NCBI GenBank assembly: GCA_034401795.1
Contig: CM067373.1
Location: forward strand, 91,886,624 to 91,950,623
Length of the DNA: 64,000 nucleotides
Source: Chaetoderma sp. LZ-2023a
Lineage: Eukaryota > Mollusca > Caudofoveata > Chaetodermatida > Chaetodermatidae
Reading direction: 5' to 3'
In this document: piece by piece, positions 12,297 to 24,126 of the stretch
Layout of the letters: each line of letters starts with the position of its first letter
Numbering within the stretch: position 1 is the stretch's first letter
The notes under the pieces: model-generated
The model's input: the letters and a program-made list of their open reading frames with translations, nothing else
Told to the model about the DNA's origin: nothing
Database searches by the model: none
Position numbers and translations under genes: made by a program

Positions 12297-12975
12297 ATGA
12301 CATACCCTCTCCAACCTATACACCATTTTTCAGACACCGCGCTCTCACACATTACATGTCTAGACAAATGGATAGCTGTCAGAGGCAGTCATTCCGATGA
12401 TAAATTTTCAAAGATAGTCTTCTCTAGGGCTGCAAGTATGAATATGAAGAAATTCGCTATGGGTTGTCTGGTGGGTGGGTGGGTGTTGGTGGTGGGGTTA
12501 ATGCCTGGTGTTGGGTGTAGGTTGTAGTGTTGCATGCATGCACCTACGCACAAGGGCACAATGTATAACGAGCTGTATCGAGCGTATAAGCATGTGTGCA
12601 TACGAGCGAGACCTTTATTAAATCCTCATTGACATACCCTCTCCAACCTATATGCCATTTTTTCAAACACAGAGCTCACACATTCCGACCACAATGTCTA
12701 GATAAATGGATAGCTGTCAGAGTCAGTCATTCCGGTGATAAATTTTCAAAAATAGTCCTCTAAGGATGCAAGTATGAATATGAAGAAATTCGCTATGGGT
12801 TGGTGGGTGGTGGTGGTGGGATTAATGCATGGTGTTGGGTGTAGGTAGTAGTGGTGGTGGTGGTGGGTGTTAGTGATGATCATGGTGGTTGGTGGGGGGG
12901 GGGGGTGTTTGCTGGCGCAATGACTAGACAAATGGATAGCCTGCAGTGCCAGTCATTCCGATGATAAATTTTCAA
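12297..12975. repeat. Tandem duplication of about 335 bp
   Basis: TGACATACCCTCTCCAACCT at about 12298 recurs at about 12633, followed in both by CTAGA(C/T)AAATGGATAGCTG, CAGTCATTCCGATGATAAA (one arm of R2), GAAGAAATTCGCTATGGGTT and a GGTGGTGG tract. A third partial unit starts near 12921. The units carry R2 half-arms, so R2 inserted before the duplication. Confidence 0.75.
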
Positions 12976-13676
12976 AAATAGTCTTCTCTTGTACTATGAT
13001 GAAGAAAATTTACATTTTCTTGAAGAAATTCGAGGGTTAAAAGGGTTAAGAAAATCTCTAGCGTCCATGCAATGGTGCAACACGAGGTGGTCGCTTAGGG
13101 CACGACTGAATTATATAGTAAAAAACATGGTTATAACGTATCACTGCCAGGATATATTTATATTTGTAGTAAATGGCCATCTATGATTATGCTACTACGC
13201 TTGTAATGTTGCTCTTAATTGCCAAATCTTTAAGCGTCAGTAAACGGCAATAGCCGGTGAGCGGGTGCGGGCATTATTATCAATTTTTTACAAACTCTCC
13301 GCGAGGCCATTGTAATATCTTGTGCTTAGAACGAGACGTGAGGTACTAACACGTTCTTTCTTTATTAACACATGGTATGTTTGTATCTCGATTCAAGCTT
13401 GATCTCACGGCTATTCAAGACGTATGGATAAATCATACGCAACAAATAATCTTTTTAGCATAAGTACGCTCGACATACAATTCTATAAACGGAACCCTCA
13501 GAGATATAATGACCACATTTTAACCATCGTATCTAAAACGACTGACGTTATTGCAAAGTATTTAAAAAACAATTTGTGCGTAATGACGGTTAAAAGTCAA
13601 TCAAAATATTCAACAAAAATAGTTTTACTAATAACGTTAGCGACGTCAAATTAATTTCAAAATATTCAACAGTTTA
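12976..13676. other. Noncoding interior of the 9 kb element
   Basis: No supported gene. From about 13540 it repeats part of the TIR sequence (GACGGTTAAAAGTCAA, ATAACGTTAGCGACG), so the right TIR is preceded by a shuffled TIR fragment. Confidence 0.55.
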
Positions 13677-14876
13677 CCTGTATGGTATCGATGAAAATGA
13701 GCTATATATTCATCGGTATTAGGGTTAACTTCTTTTTAACCCATGATACAATCCATCACCACCAAGTCTTGGTTACCATTCCAACCGAACATACCATTAA
13801 TACAAGATTATTTTAAATATTTTGTTACTAATCTGTCTGGTACCTGTTGCTAAGACAGTAACAGCTTACAGGCAGTCTCTAAATATTCTACAGTTTACTA
13901 ATGACGTTAGCGACGAAACAGTCAAATTATTTTCAAACATCAATACCGTAATTCCTCATACATCCTCAACCTCCTCCTCCTACGACCTCCGTTATCAGAC
14001 CACCTCTTAAAATCTATTTTGTTACTAATCTATCTGGTAGCTGTTGCTAAGACAGTAACAGCTTACAGGCAGTCTAAATATTCTACAGTTTACTAATGAC
14101 GTTAGCTACGAAACAGTCCAATTATTTTCAAACATCAATACCGTAATTCCTCATACATCCTCAACCTCATACGACCTCCATTATCAGACCACCTCTTAAA
14201 CTCTATTCTTTTACATTACTCTCTTATTATTTTTACAACGGTAGATAACCACGGAGGGGGGGGGGGGGGTGCGCCGCCACTACGTTAAAACGTAAAATAC
14301 ACAACTTTTAAACTTTTAAGGGATAACATTTTCAAAATAACACCGATATTGCGCACTTCGTCACTGTTCCCAAAATCTAAAATGACTGACATTATTGCAA
14401 ATGCAATATTAAGTATTTAAAAACAATTTGCGCGTAATGACGGTTAAAAGTCAAAACGTTTTCAAAATATACAACAAAAATAGTTTACTAATAACATTAC
14501 CGACGAAACAGTCAAATTATTTTCAAACATCAATATCGGTCCGTAATTCCTCACCCCTCCTCTGCCTCATACTCCCTCCTCCTCCTCCTCCTCCTACGAC
14601 CTCCATTATCAGACCACCTCTTAAACTCTATTTTTTTTACATTACTCTCTTATTATTTTTACAACGGTAGATAACCACGGAGGGGAGAGCGCAGCCAGTA
14701 CATTTATACATAAAATACACAACTTTTCAACTTTTAAGGGTTAACTAATTCAAAATAATAGAACATTCCAGAGTGTTGCAAATCCAAACAATAGCGACTG
14801 AAATGGAGCGTTTTGATTGGTTAAAACCAGATTCTAACGAAAAGAACAATGACGCACAGCCCCACCCATTACTACT
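13677..14876 (-). repeat. Right terminal inverted repeat of the 9 kb element
   Basis: Inverted match to 5806-7216, from CCTGTATGGTATCGATGA inward end to CCCACCCATTACTACT at the outer end. A run of 15 G at about 14258 interrupts one module. Confidence 0.9.
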
Positions 14877-14882
14877 CGAATT
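14877..14882. repeat. Target site duplication CGAATT, right
   Basis: CGAATT directly after ATTACTACT, continuing into GTATGTCTTTGC of the interrupted R1 repeat. Confidence 0.9.
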
Positions 14883-15075
14883 GTATGTCTTTGCTATTTA
14901 CAAAACATGCTGGTGAATACTTTGAAACTAATTTGACTGGGGGATGTTACTGCCACAAGCAGCAACAGCACCCAGTCAAATTTGTTTCAAAATAGTCAAC
15001 ACCTTACCTGTATAGTTTTCTGGAAATTGATGGTCAAGAAACTCAGAGATCCATCGATATCAACACGAGCGCGGT
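14883..15075. repeat. Repeat family R1, right half
   Basis: Continues R1 after the 9 kb element: GTATGTCTTTGCTATTTA, then a foldback of GAATACTTTGAAACTAATTT, GACTGGG, a short loop with GCAGCAACAG, and the complement CCCAGTCAAATTTGTTTC. Matches 17874-18075. Confidence 0.8.
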
Positions 15076-15449
15076 ATTAATGTATTAATATACCATCCGG
15101 ATTCAGTGACCGATTCACTAACATTAGGCCTATGGAAGTCATTTCAAGCAACCGCCACCAAGATTTGACTTACTTGGGCAGAATTGTGTGTTTTTCTAAC
15201 AAAATCCTTTAGAATGTTTAACACCGAAATTTCAATATCTCAGATAAAGACAACTATACGAACATCTTTTTAATACTTTGACTGGTAGCCCACCCCACCC
15301 TACCCACCTACTTGTTGCTATCATAGACCTGTATTAAGTATTGCAACGACAACGACTGCCCATGTAAGCCTATCATCTACTCTTAATGTATTTTAACCCT
15401 TTCATGAGGAGGCCGCCAAAACCGGCCTCTACAGTGATCTTGAGGATGT

Positions 15450-15568
15450 TAACTTGCAGGTCAAGAGATCATTTTTGAAAATTCACCACTGAAATGACTG
15501 GCTCGATAATTGAGCCAGTCATTCCAATAGTAACTCTTCAAAACAGTCGTCTATTGGCCTACAAATAG
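15450..15568. repeat. Foldback MITE family R2, copy 5
   Basis: Core at 15485-15531 (CCACTGAAATGACTGGCTCG with its complement GAGCCAGTCATTCCAATAG), with both outer arms present. Confidence 0.7.
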
Positions 15569-16329
15569 GCACTCAATAACCAAATATTTTTTTTCATATT
15601 CTTGACTCAATTTAGGTAATACAGGATTAATAAATTTTGAGGACGACGATGATGTACCATGTCTGTTTAACCTTTCCCGTATTGTATTATGGTATGATTC
15701 ACATTTGTTGCATTCGAGATAGAGTAAAAATTACAGACTTGTTACAGACAGTCTTGAGGCGTACTTTGTGTGTGTGTTAAATTTCAAAGGAAAAACATGC
15801 ATAATAATATTGTAGAGTAAAAGTAGACAGAGTTTGCTAACAATAATGGATTCATCTAAAAATAAAGGCTTGGCTTCTTCGAAACTACACCTCTAATGTA
15901 ATGACCGGTCGCCTTCTTACGTTATCACAACGACTAGACTGTTAGACAGACTCAACTCCGGATACCAGACAGACCAGGACCCAGTCTATCTCCGTAGCGG
16001 ACTGTAAAAGCAACACTGGATCGTGAAATCGCTACGTCAATGACTACTCAATAGGCCCCTACATACGAGATACATTTCTCGATCTCGTATCGAAAGAGAA
16101 CTCGCGGGATACGAATGAATAATGGATGTGTGATTATCAGTAGTATCCTTTTGTCTTTAATCCATCCGTGGGAATAAGTCCATGTAGGGCCAATGCAATT
16201 ATGTAGCAGTATTGATAGACTACCAATGTTCCAAATTTCCAGTCAAAACTGCTGTCGAATATTGTAGCAGATTGTTGAATACAGAAATCAACCGAAAGTG
16301 TAGGCCAATGCATGTGCTAAGTTAAGGTC
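15569..16329. other. Noncoding stretch
   Basis: AT-rich; I see no gene, RNA or strong repeat. Confidence 0.5.
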
Positions 16330-19300
16330 TACAGGAAATTCGGCCGCAGAATTTCAACCATATAGTTAGATAGGTATATCAATACGCTAGTGAATTAATG
16401 GATTGAGGTTAAAAAGTTTTTTACCAGGAATTAATTTCGTAGCGCACAATTTCATACCGAAAATTTGCTAAATCTCCGGTGATTCACAGTTTTCAGTGCC
16501 CTATTGTCTGTAGTATGTTTAGCCCCATAATTTCACCTACATAAACTTGAGCCGTAATATACTAGGTATATTCCGAATCTAACAAATTCTAGATGAAATA
16601 ATTTTATTTGGCAAAAATTGGCTTAAATGTTGGGGTTTTCGTGCTTTTCGGTGCCCTCCTGTCTGTATGTAATATGGTCGGTTCAAGAACTTCGCTCACA
16701 TAGACGTAGAGGGATTTGAATACGATAGTTATATTGGGAATTTAAAAAAATTTGACCATGAAGTAACTTCGTAGTATACGATTTCATCGCGTAAATTTGT
16801 TTCAATTTTGGCAGATCTGTAGGTTTTCAATGCCCTACTATTACCTGTCTGCAATAGGTTTGGCCACATAATGTCACCGATATGGTTAGATAGCGATATG
16901 AACAAGGTAATGAATCTTGAGTTTTCTACCACGTATTAATTTCGGAATATTCAATTTAGTAGCCACGGACAGTGTCAAATGCCAACAATTTACTATATTC
17001 TTATCAGAATGTCTGTTCTCGATTTGTAATAATTTGGATGTATATAACTCAATATGAGCTAGTGCTTTTGCACAATTCTACCATCAAGTAATCTCATCGT
17101 AGATAGTTACATATTCGCCGTATGGACCCATTATAATATGTTTGGTTCACATTCACCACATTCAGATAGGTGTCGGTATGTCCTGGCATATCGCTCATAA
17201 TGGGTTCGGCCCCAGAATGTCACCCATATGTTTAGATAGGTATAGGCATACGCTTACGGAGTAGTGAGATTTAAATGTATCTACCATGAAATAATTTCGG
17301 CTCAAATTTAGGCCGATTCATGGTTTTCGTTGCACCCAGTCAAATTAGTTTCAAAATAGTCATCAGCTTACCTGTATAGTTACCTTGAAATTGGAAGTCA
17401 TTATTCAGCGTATATATAGACATCGATTCCAACACGCAATACAGGGGTGGAGCTTAGCTAGAAATATGCGTGGCATACATAGAAATGGATCCCTCTATTG
17501 AAATTGGCATGAGCAAATTGAGCATTACAGGGCTAATACCACCTGTTAATGCTTGGTCCACACAATACGGACCACTTGTATTAAGAGAGCACCCGTATTT
17601 ATAGGTCACATTTTAACAAGGCCAATCATAGATTGTAGACCCTTGCCATCCCGAGCGCACATAGACCCGAATACAATACACTCATCCTCTGACGGAGCGA
17701 GGGTAATTAAAACCACTTGCTAATGGGCCTTTTCAGGTTGTCTATCCATCATATTACGTCATATGACGTCATAATTAATTAGGTGACGCATAGGATAACG
17801 TCATAATAATGACGTCATGACTGACTCTATTTAGTTCATCTTAAATGCTTGATAATCTGACACGTACGAATTGTATGTTTTTGTTATTTAATAAAAATGC
17901 TGTTGAATATTTTGAAAATAATCTGACTGGCCGCTGTTCCTGCCATATGCAGCAACAGGACCCAGTCAATTTAGTGTCAAAATATTCCACGGATTACCTG
18001 TATAGGTTTCTTGAAATCTATCGTCTAGTAGTTCAGAAATCCATCGATCCCAACTCGAGAGTGGTATGGGTGGAGTTTAGCTAGAGATGGGCTAAACTGG
18101 AAAGGTTCATTGTATTAATAAACCACCATAGTTTTCAGTGGCCTATTGTCTATGGTATGTTCAGCCCCATAATTTACCAGACATAGACTTGAGCTTTAAT
18201 AAGCTAGTTATATTCCGAATCTAGCAAATTCTAGATGAAGTAGTTTTAATACGCAAAATTGAGCTTAAATGATGGTGTATTCATGGTTTTCGGTGCCCTA
18301 CTTTCCGTAATATGGTCGGTTCCAGAACTTCGCTCACATAGACGTATAGGAGTTTGAATATGCTAGTTGCATTGGGAATTTAAAAGAATTTGAACGTGAG
18401 GTATTTTCGTAGTATGCGATTTCATCGCATACATTTGTTCCAATGTTGGCAGATCTGTGGTTTTCAATACCCTACCATCTGCAATATGGGTGGCTACATA
18501 ATTTCACCCATATGGTTAGATAGGGATATGAATACGCTAATGAATCTTGAGATTTCTACCACGTAGCAATTTCGTAATATTCAATTTAGTAGTCACGGAC
18601 AGTTGTCAAATGCCAACAATTTACTATATTCAGTATTAGAATCTGTTTGTAATCAATTGTGTTTACATATAGCTGTGCTTTTGCACGATTCTACCATCAA
18701 GTAATTTGGTAATATGTTGTTACATATTCGCCATAGAGCCCCATTGTAATATGGTTGGTTCACATTCACCACATTCAGATAGGTGTCGATATGTCCTGAC
18801 ATATCGCTCATAATGGGTTCAGCCCAGAATATCACCCATATGTTTAGATAGGTATAGGCATAAGCTTACGACGTGGTGAGATTAAAAAATTTCATAACGT
18901 AAATAAGCTCAAACTTAGGATAATTCATGGTTTTCATTGCAATACGTTCACTCCCGGAATTTCACCCACACATACTTATAGGAAATATGCTAGTTGTATT
19001 CCGAATTAAAAAAAATTCTACAGGAACGTAATTTCATAGTACACAATTCAATACCAAAAATTGGCACAAATTCTGTCAGATCAACGATTTTCTGTACCAC
19101 ACTGTTTGCAATAGGTTCGACCCCAGAAGTTCACCCATATGGTTAGATAGGTATATGAATACGCTAATAAAGTATCAAAGGTTTAAAAAATGTTTACTAT
19201 ACAGTAATTTCATCATATGCAATTTAGTAGTGGCACACCATTGTCAAATTCCAATAATGTACTATATTCGGTACCAGAATATCTCTACATGCCTTGTAGC

Positions 19301-19330
19301 AAGTTTTCGAACATAATGCCATGTAGAACT
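16330..19330. repeat. Degenerate satellite array, units of about 150-200 bp
   Basis: Recurring phrases CCCATATGGTTAGATAGG, ATGAATACGCTAATGAA, TTTCTACCACGTA, TTCATCGCATAC and GTTTTCAGTGCCCTA appear many times in the same order at 16330-17320 and 18115-19330. Units are strongly diverged. The array is interrupted by an R1 copy at 17331-18110. No reading frame is conserved between units, so it is noncoding. Confidence 0.7.
17331..18110. repeat. Repeat family R1, uninterrupted copy
   Basis: About 780 bp, begins GCACCCAGTCAAATTAG and ends near GGGTGGAGTTTAGCTAG. It carries a terminal foldback around 17900-18000 and, at 17868, CGAATTGTATGTTTTTG without insertion. This gives the empty site for the 9 kb element. 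It is itself inserted in the degenerate satellite. A block around 17639-17700 is absent from the split copy. Confidence 0.8.
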
Positions 19331-21812
19331 CGCTATGTTCTCGTGCTGTGCGAAATATTGTAATAATTCTACCACCAAATATTTATTATAGTAATGTGAA
19401 AATATTTCTATATATCCCATATTATTAGCCGCGTGTACTGGTAGAACCTGACTTATCAGGCTAATACCCTAACATTTGCACATATGGTCAACAAGATCGT
19501 CATCATTACAACGGTTGATGCGAATTTTGGCCTTTTCGTCTAGCAAAAATATTTGATTTAATAGTTTGTCACTGTTTCCAGTAAAGATATTGTTTAATAG
19601 GTGACATAGATATAATAGCTAAATGAAACAGATCACGATGTTTCCCACTGGCTCTTCAGTCAGAATGTTTCCTACTATATCATTTTCGTTGGAGAAAACT
19701 AGGTTCACGGTATTGGTTCTATCCTGGCCACTTAACGTTGTTGAAAAGGTTATGTGTCGGTACAGATCGGGGTCCTGTATTGCATCAAAAATATACTTGC
19801 TTTGTGCATTTCACTAGCATTGCAATGTATATTTCACCAATATATTTCCGGGTAATAAGCTCTTCACGTCTGTTTAAAAAGGTATCAAGATTTAGGTTAA
19901 AAATATTCTTTACAGTCTTCTTTAGTGTGTTTGAATGGGTGTCAGGGTCTGCACTGCTTCTTGCGCTGATTTTCTACTGAATGGGTTGCCAGCTCTGTTG
20001 ACTTCTTTATCTTTACACGTTGTTGATACCTAATGACCCACATTTGATCTGTTACACTCTGTTGATGCAGTAGTGCAATTTTCTCATCACTGGCTGCTCT
20101 TAATTTTGTATGTTCCTCTCTCTGTTAAGGAGTTTGGCCTGGAAAAAAAGGATGGATGGAAAAATTGTTGGACTGACCAAATATATAAGCTGCTTTTCCT
20201 AGCCCATAGCTAATACTGCCCATATCTTTTTGCAAGAAATATTCCTTCTTTTGTGTTTATTGTATAGCCTACCTTTATATAACTTCATTTTTTCATGAAA
20301 CAGTTGAGTTTATTCTCAGAATTATAATAACCTCCGGACACGCTATTTACCATTGATGACTTGCATCAATATGTGTACTTGTTTCTTTCTTAGTTTGCAA
20401 ACACATTAGAAAAATCAATGTTAAGAAAATTACTATTTATAGGATTTATTCAAACATGATTATGCCGGCAACCTTTATCAAAATAAAACACGAAATAAGG
20501 TAACGCTTACCAAGTTTAATGTAGCGGCGAACGTTGAATTGTCGTCTCGCTGCCGTTAAAATATGCAATTATACTTTCTATATGGTTCACGCTAAAAGTT
20601 ATTTGTACTGATTGACCCGGTACTATAATTAACAACTGACAGCTGTCACATTGCAGTCAGCTGGATCATGTCATAAGCGGCGATGATTCTCGCCTTACCA
20701 TACTAGAGAGCTCCGCGTCTAAGTTACACGTTTTATTATTTAGGCGTTTATTTACGACCCCTTTCGTGAAACTGACTTAGACGCGGGACTTAAGTATAGC
20801 GTCTAAGTTAGACGGGGGGGGGGGGGGGGGGGGGGGGGTGGGGGGTGGCCGTACTTGCGCACCTTTGTGAAACTGGCCCCTGATTGACGAGTAACTTCTG
20901 ACCCAATCGGTTCATTTCCCACGCCCGTGTATTAGAATTGTGGTGCCCAATATATGTTGTACCTCACAAGTGTAGGAATCTATATAGATTGTAAAATTAT
21001 TTCATTTGTATATGTATGTTTTTCGTCTTAAGCCGTGATCGGACTATACAAAATTTTATGGAGATTTCAGGTGCTTGTGAGGTGAGTCATCAGTATTGTA
21101 AATTTTATTTTCATGACAGAAAATATCAACGGGATTCCATTATTACGGATTTGAAGTAGTTACTAGTTAATTCCATTAAAATATAGGAACATGAGAAGCT
21201 GTTAATCCGATTGATGCTAGATTTGCGCTCTAATTTGCACTCTAGCGACGTTTTTCGTACCACGAAAATCGGTAACTATATGACATTCTATGTACAAACT
21301 ATACATAACACGGCTATAGGTACACGCCGGGTATAAACAGATTTAGATTAGATATATATCTTATAATAGTGTTGTTGGCTAGAAAGCGTTACTTTATAGG
21401 TAATGCAACTAATTAACCGTAGGGGTGGTGGGTGTTAGCAGACAAGGCTGGGAGGCGGGGTGGGGGTGTGTGGCTATCATTACATAGGCTAGGTCTTTGA
21501 TGACAGCTACACTTCAGTAGTGGAACCGTGGTGGAGTAAATTAATGTTACATGTAGTTTGTTTGTTTATTAATGTTTTTATTTATATATTTATTCGTCTG
21601 TGTATAGGAGGTTTTTCTTGACGTCGTTACGTCATTATTTTTAGAACGGGGAAGCCCGGCCGTCAAGCTGCCACGGACGTGATATAAAGTAAACACTGAT
21701 CTTTCTGGCTGTAAATCTTATCTTACACCGCACTAATCCTCTAAATAATAATAATTGTTTGGCGAAATGTATTTAATTTCTACTTTATTTGTGTACGATA
21801 TTGGCGGCAATG

Positions 21813-21843
<31 letters not shown>

Positions 21844-22068
21844 CCATGATGTTGGGAAAAGTATTCGTGCATCAAATGGCTTGCTCATTGTGTATGTGAA
21901 TGGCGACATTTGCGTTGTTCATGATCAAATAAGTGTTCTAATGATGGTATTAATGGTGATAAATTATACCCCTAGATGATTGAGAGAGCCGAGCGTAGCT
22001 GTGTGCGTGCGTGCGAGCGCGTGCTCGTTCGTGCGCGCGCGTGCGTGCGTGTGGAGATGTGTGAGGGG
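19331..22068. other. Noncoding stretch
   Basis: No supported gene. Contains inverted GCGTCTAAGTTA/ACTTAGACGC motifs at 20716-20813, a 25-G run, an ATTT array at 21811-21840 and GT/GC purine-pyrimidine low-complexity sequence near 21995-22050. Confidence 0.5.
20814..20838. repeat. Poly-G run
   Basis: 25 consecutive G followed by T and GGGGGG. Could form quadruplex DNA and is a likely site of length error. Confidence 0.9.
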
Positions 22069-22497
22069 TTGCTGATAGCAGATAGATGTTAGTCTAAGTT
22101 TACTCATGTGAAAATATTCAGCAGTGGTGTCATTCTTTTAAGCATTGGACAAATCCTCGAATTTGCAGCTACAGGTTGGTGTTGAGAATTATTACAATCG
22201 GTTCTGTGGTTCCGGCAATATTGTCATATGTTTTCTTGGAATATATATTTACACAGCCTGCGACACACGCTATAACGGTATCTTGAGTCGGCCGAGTAAT
22301 TTGACAATACGCATGTGTCAAGTGTGCCACTTCATTTAACCCTTATCGCATGGTGTGTGTGTGTGCGTGCGTGCGTGCGAGCGAGCGCGCGCGCGCGGGT
22401 GTGTGGTTAGGTGGGTGAGGGGTTGCTGATAGCAGATAGATGTTAGTCTAAGTTTACTCATGTGAAAATATTCAGCAGTGTTGTCATTCTTTTAAGT
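22069..22497. repeat. Segmental direct repeats
   Basis: A 74-bp block (TTGCTGATAGCAGATAGATG to CATTCTTTTAAG) is at 22069-22142 and again at 22423-22497. Between them, 22142-22352 (CATTGGACAAATCC to TTATCGCATGGTGT) is repeated at 23376-23590 inside the adjacent TTAA element. A GTGTGCGTGCG/GCGAGCG simple repeat joins them. Confidence 0.8.
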
Positions 22498-22505
22498 CAG
22501 TTTAA

Positions 22506-24122
22506 AGGACAATTCCGGGATGATAAAAAGTGTACTTTATTTGAAACATTATTACATGTTTAATGAAATTGCACCAGAATAATAACCAGATAGAAAAAGA
22601 TTAACCAACTATCGCCAGATAAATTCGGTAAAATTGACAATTTTTCGCACCTCGGGGCGCTGCCATTTTATCACTTCTAGAGACGTCAGCCCCGCACCAC
22701 CGCTATTGCGATACTGGAGGAGCGAGGCCAATAGATGCGGGTATATATTTTAAGGAAGTATACGTAAATGATAATAGCAAACGAACCGCTGAAGCGATTC
22801 CAATGATTCTAGGATCTCTAAATAGGTGCCGACCTCGGGATTAATATGATATAATGGATGTTAACATCGGACAAGAGGGTCTAAATGGGATATATAAAAA
22901 AATATTCATCTAAGATACGATCTGAGAATGTTATCCTTTTTTTTGGTATAATTCAGCATGAGATGGTTTTTGTCTCGAAGACTCCATCTTTGCGTATTGT
23001 CATTAAATTGGAGTGTGCTTAAAGCTGAATGAAATGGCTATTTGCCTGACAAATTATAATTCTGCTCACGAATATTGCCAGAGATATCACCAAATGAATT
23101 AATATTTTTTGCCATAAAATCTGGGAATTTTCATCGGCCGATCAATATTGCCCGGCAAGCTGTAGTAATTTCAATAATTAAAATATTTTGATGGAATTTT
23201 TCCCGTTATGTGAAACATTATAAAACTTCGGCACGGATAATTCTGTAATTGTAGCTATAATACTTATTCTGATATATAGAGCGCATCCTGAAATTAAAAT
23301 AAAAAAAATTCTGGCTTAGTTTTTTCAGCACAGTGTATCTTTTTAACCACTAGGCCGATTCTAACATCCCTAGCATTGGATAAATCTTCGAATTTGCAGC
23401 TACAGGTAGGTATCAGAATTATTACAATCGGTTTTGTGGTTCTGGCAATATTATCAAATTATATGTTTTCTTGTAATATATATTTACACAGCCTGCGACA
23501 CACGCTATAACTGTATCTTGAGTCCTCCGAGTAATTTGACAATACGCATGTGTCAAGTGCGCCACTTCATTTAACCCTTATCGCGTGGTGTAAAATGCGT
23601 AATAGCCTACTTACAGAGATAGTGCCTGGGTACATTTTGAATTTTTTTTTGCTGAATGGTGTTGCTGTCGTGCACAGAAATGACGTACAGCAGCATTCTT
23701 ACCAAAATGAACACATTCTGATAGGATGGTGAAAATGGAATCTATGCTTCAGTGGTCTAGGAGTTAACAATTCCCCACTGACATTCGGATGCTAGAATTA
23801 CTTGAAAAATGTACTGGCTTAACTGGACAATGTCCTAACGATTACAAATTAGCACAGGTTAGGCCTCCGGGCATATACAAATTTACTGTACAGCCTTCGT
23901 GCTGGTAAAAGATAGCATTGTTGCGGGGACGACGTCAGGATCTCGTGAAATCTCGCCCTCGTTGCAAGAAAATGGCACCGCCCAGGAGACAAAATAATCC
24001 CATTTTTACGATGGTATAATTCCTCGTATTATTTGTCTATTGTTTTCATTTAGGATCCAATATGTTAGTCATATAATAATCTTTCAAATAAACTACACTT
24101 TTCCCAATCCCGGAATTGTCCT
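22506..24122. mobile_element. TTAA-flanked foldback element (1.6 kb)
   Basis: Ends are AGGACAATTCCGGG and CCCGGAATTGTCCT, each flanked outside by TTAA (22502-22505 and 24123-24126). Weaker inverted similarity continues inward for about 200 bp (AAAAGTGTA(C/G)TTTATTTGAAA, then (G/C)TGCCATTTT, then GACGTC). TTAA duplication is the piggyBac pattern, but no transposase is encoded, so it is non-autonomous. It encloses a copy of sequence that also lies just outside on the left. Confidence 0.6.
23376..23590. repeat. Second copy of the 22142-22352 segment
   Basis: Direct repeat, about 90% similar by eye, ending TTAACCCTTATCGCGTGGTGT. It lies inside the TTAA element. Confidence 0.8.
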
Positions 24123-24126
24123 TTAA

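Noticed and set aside
20716-20880. Possible foldback element around the 25-G run
   Set aside because: Inverted GTCTAAGTTA motifs are present but I cannot define ends or a target duplication.
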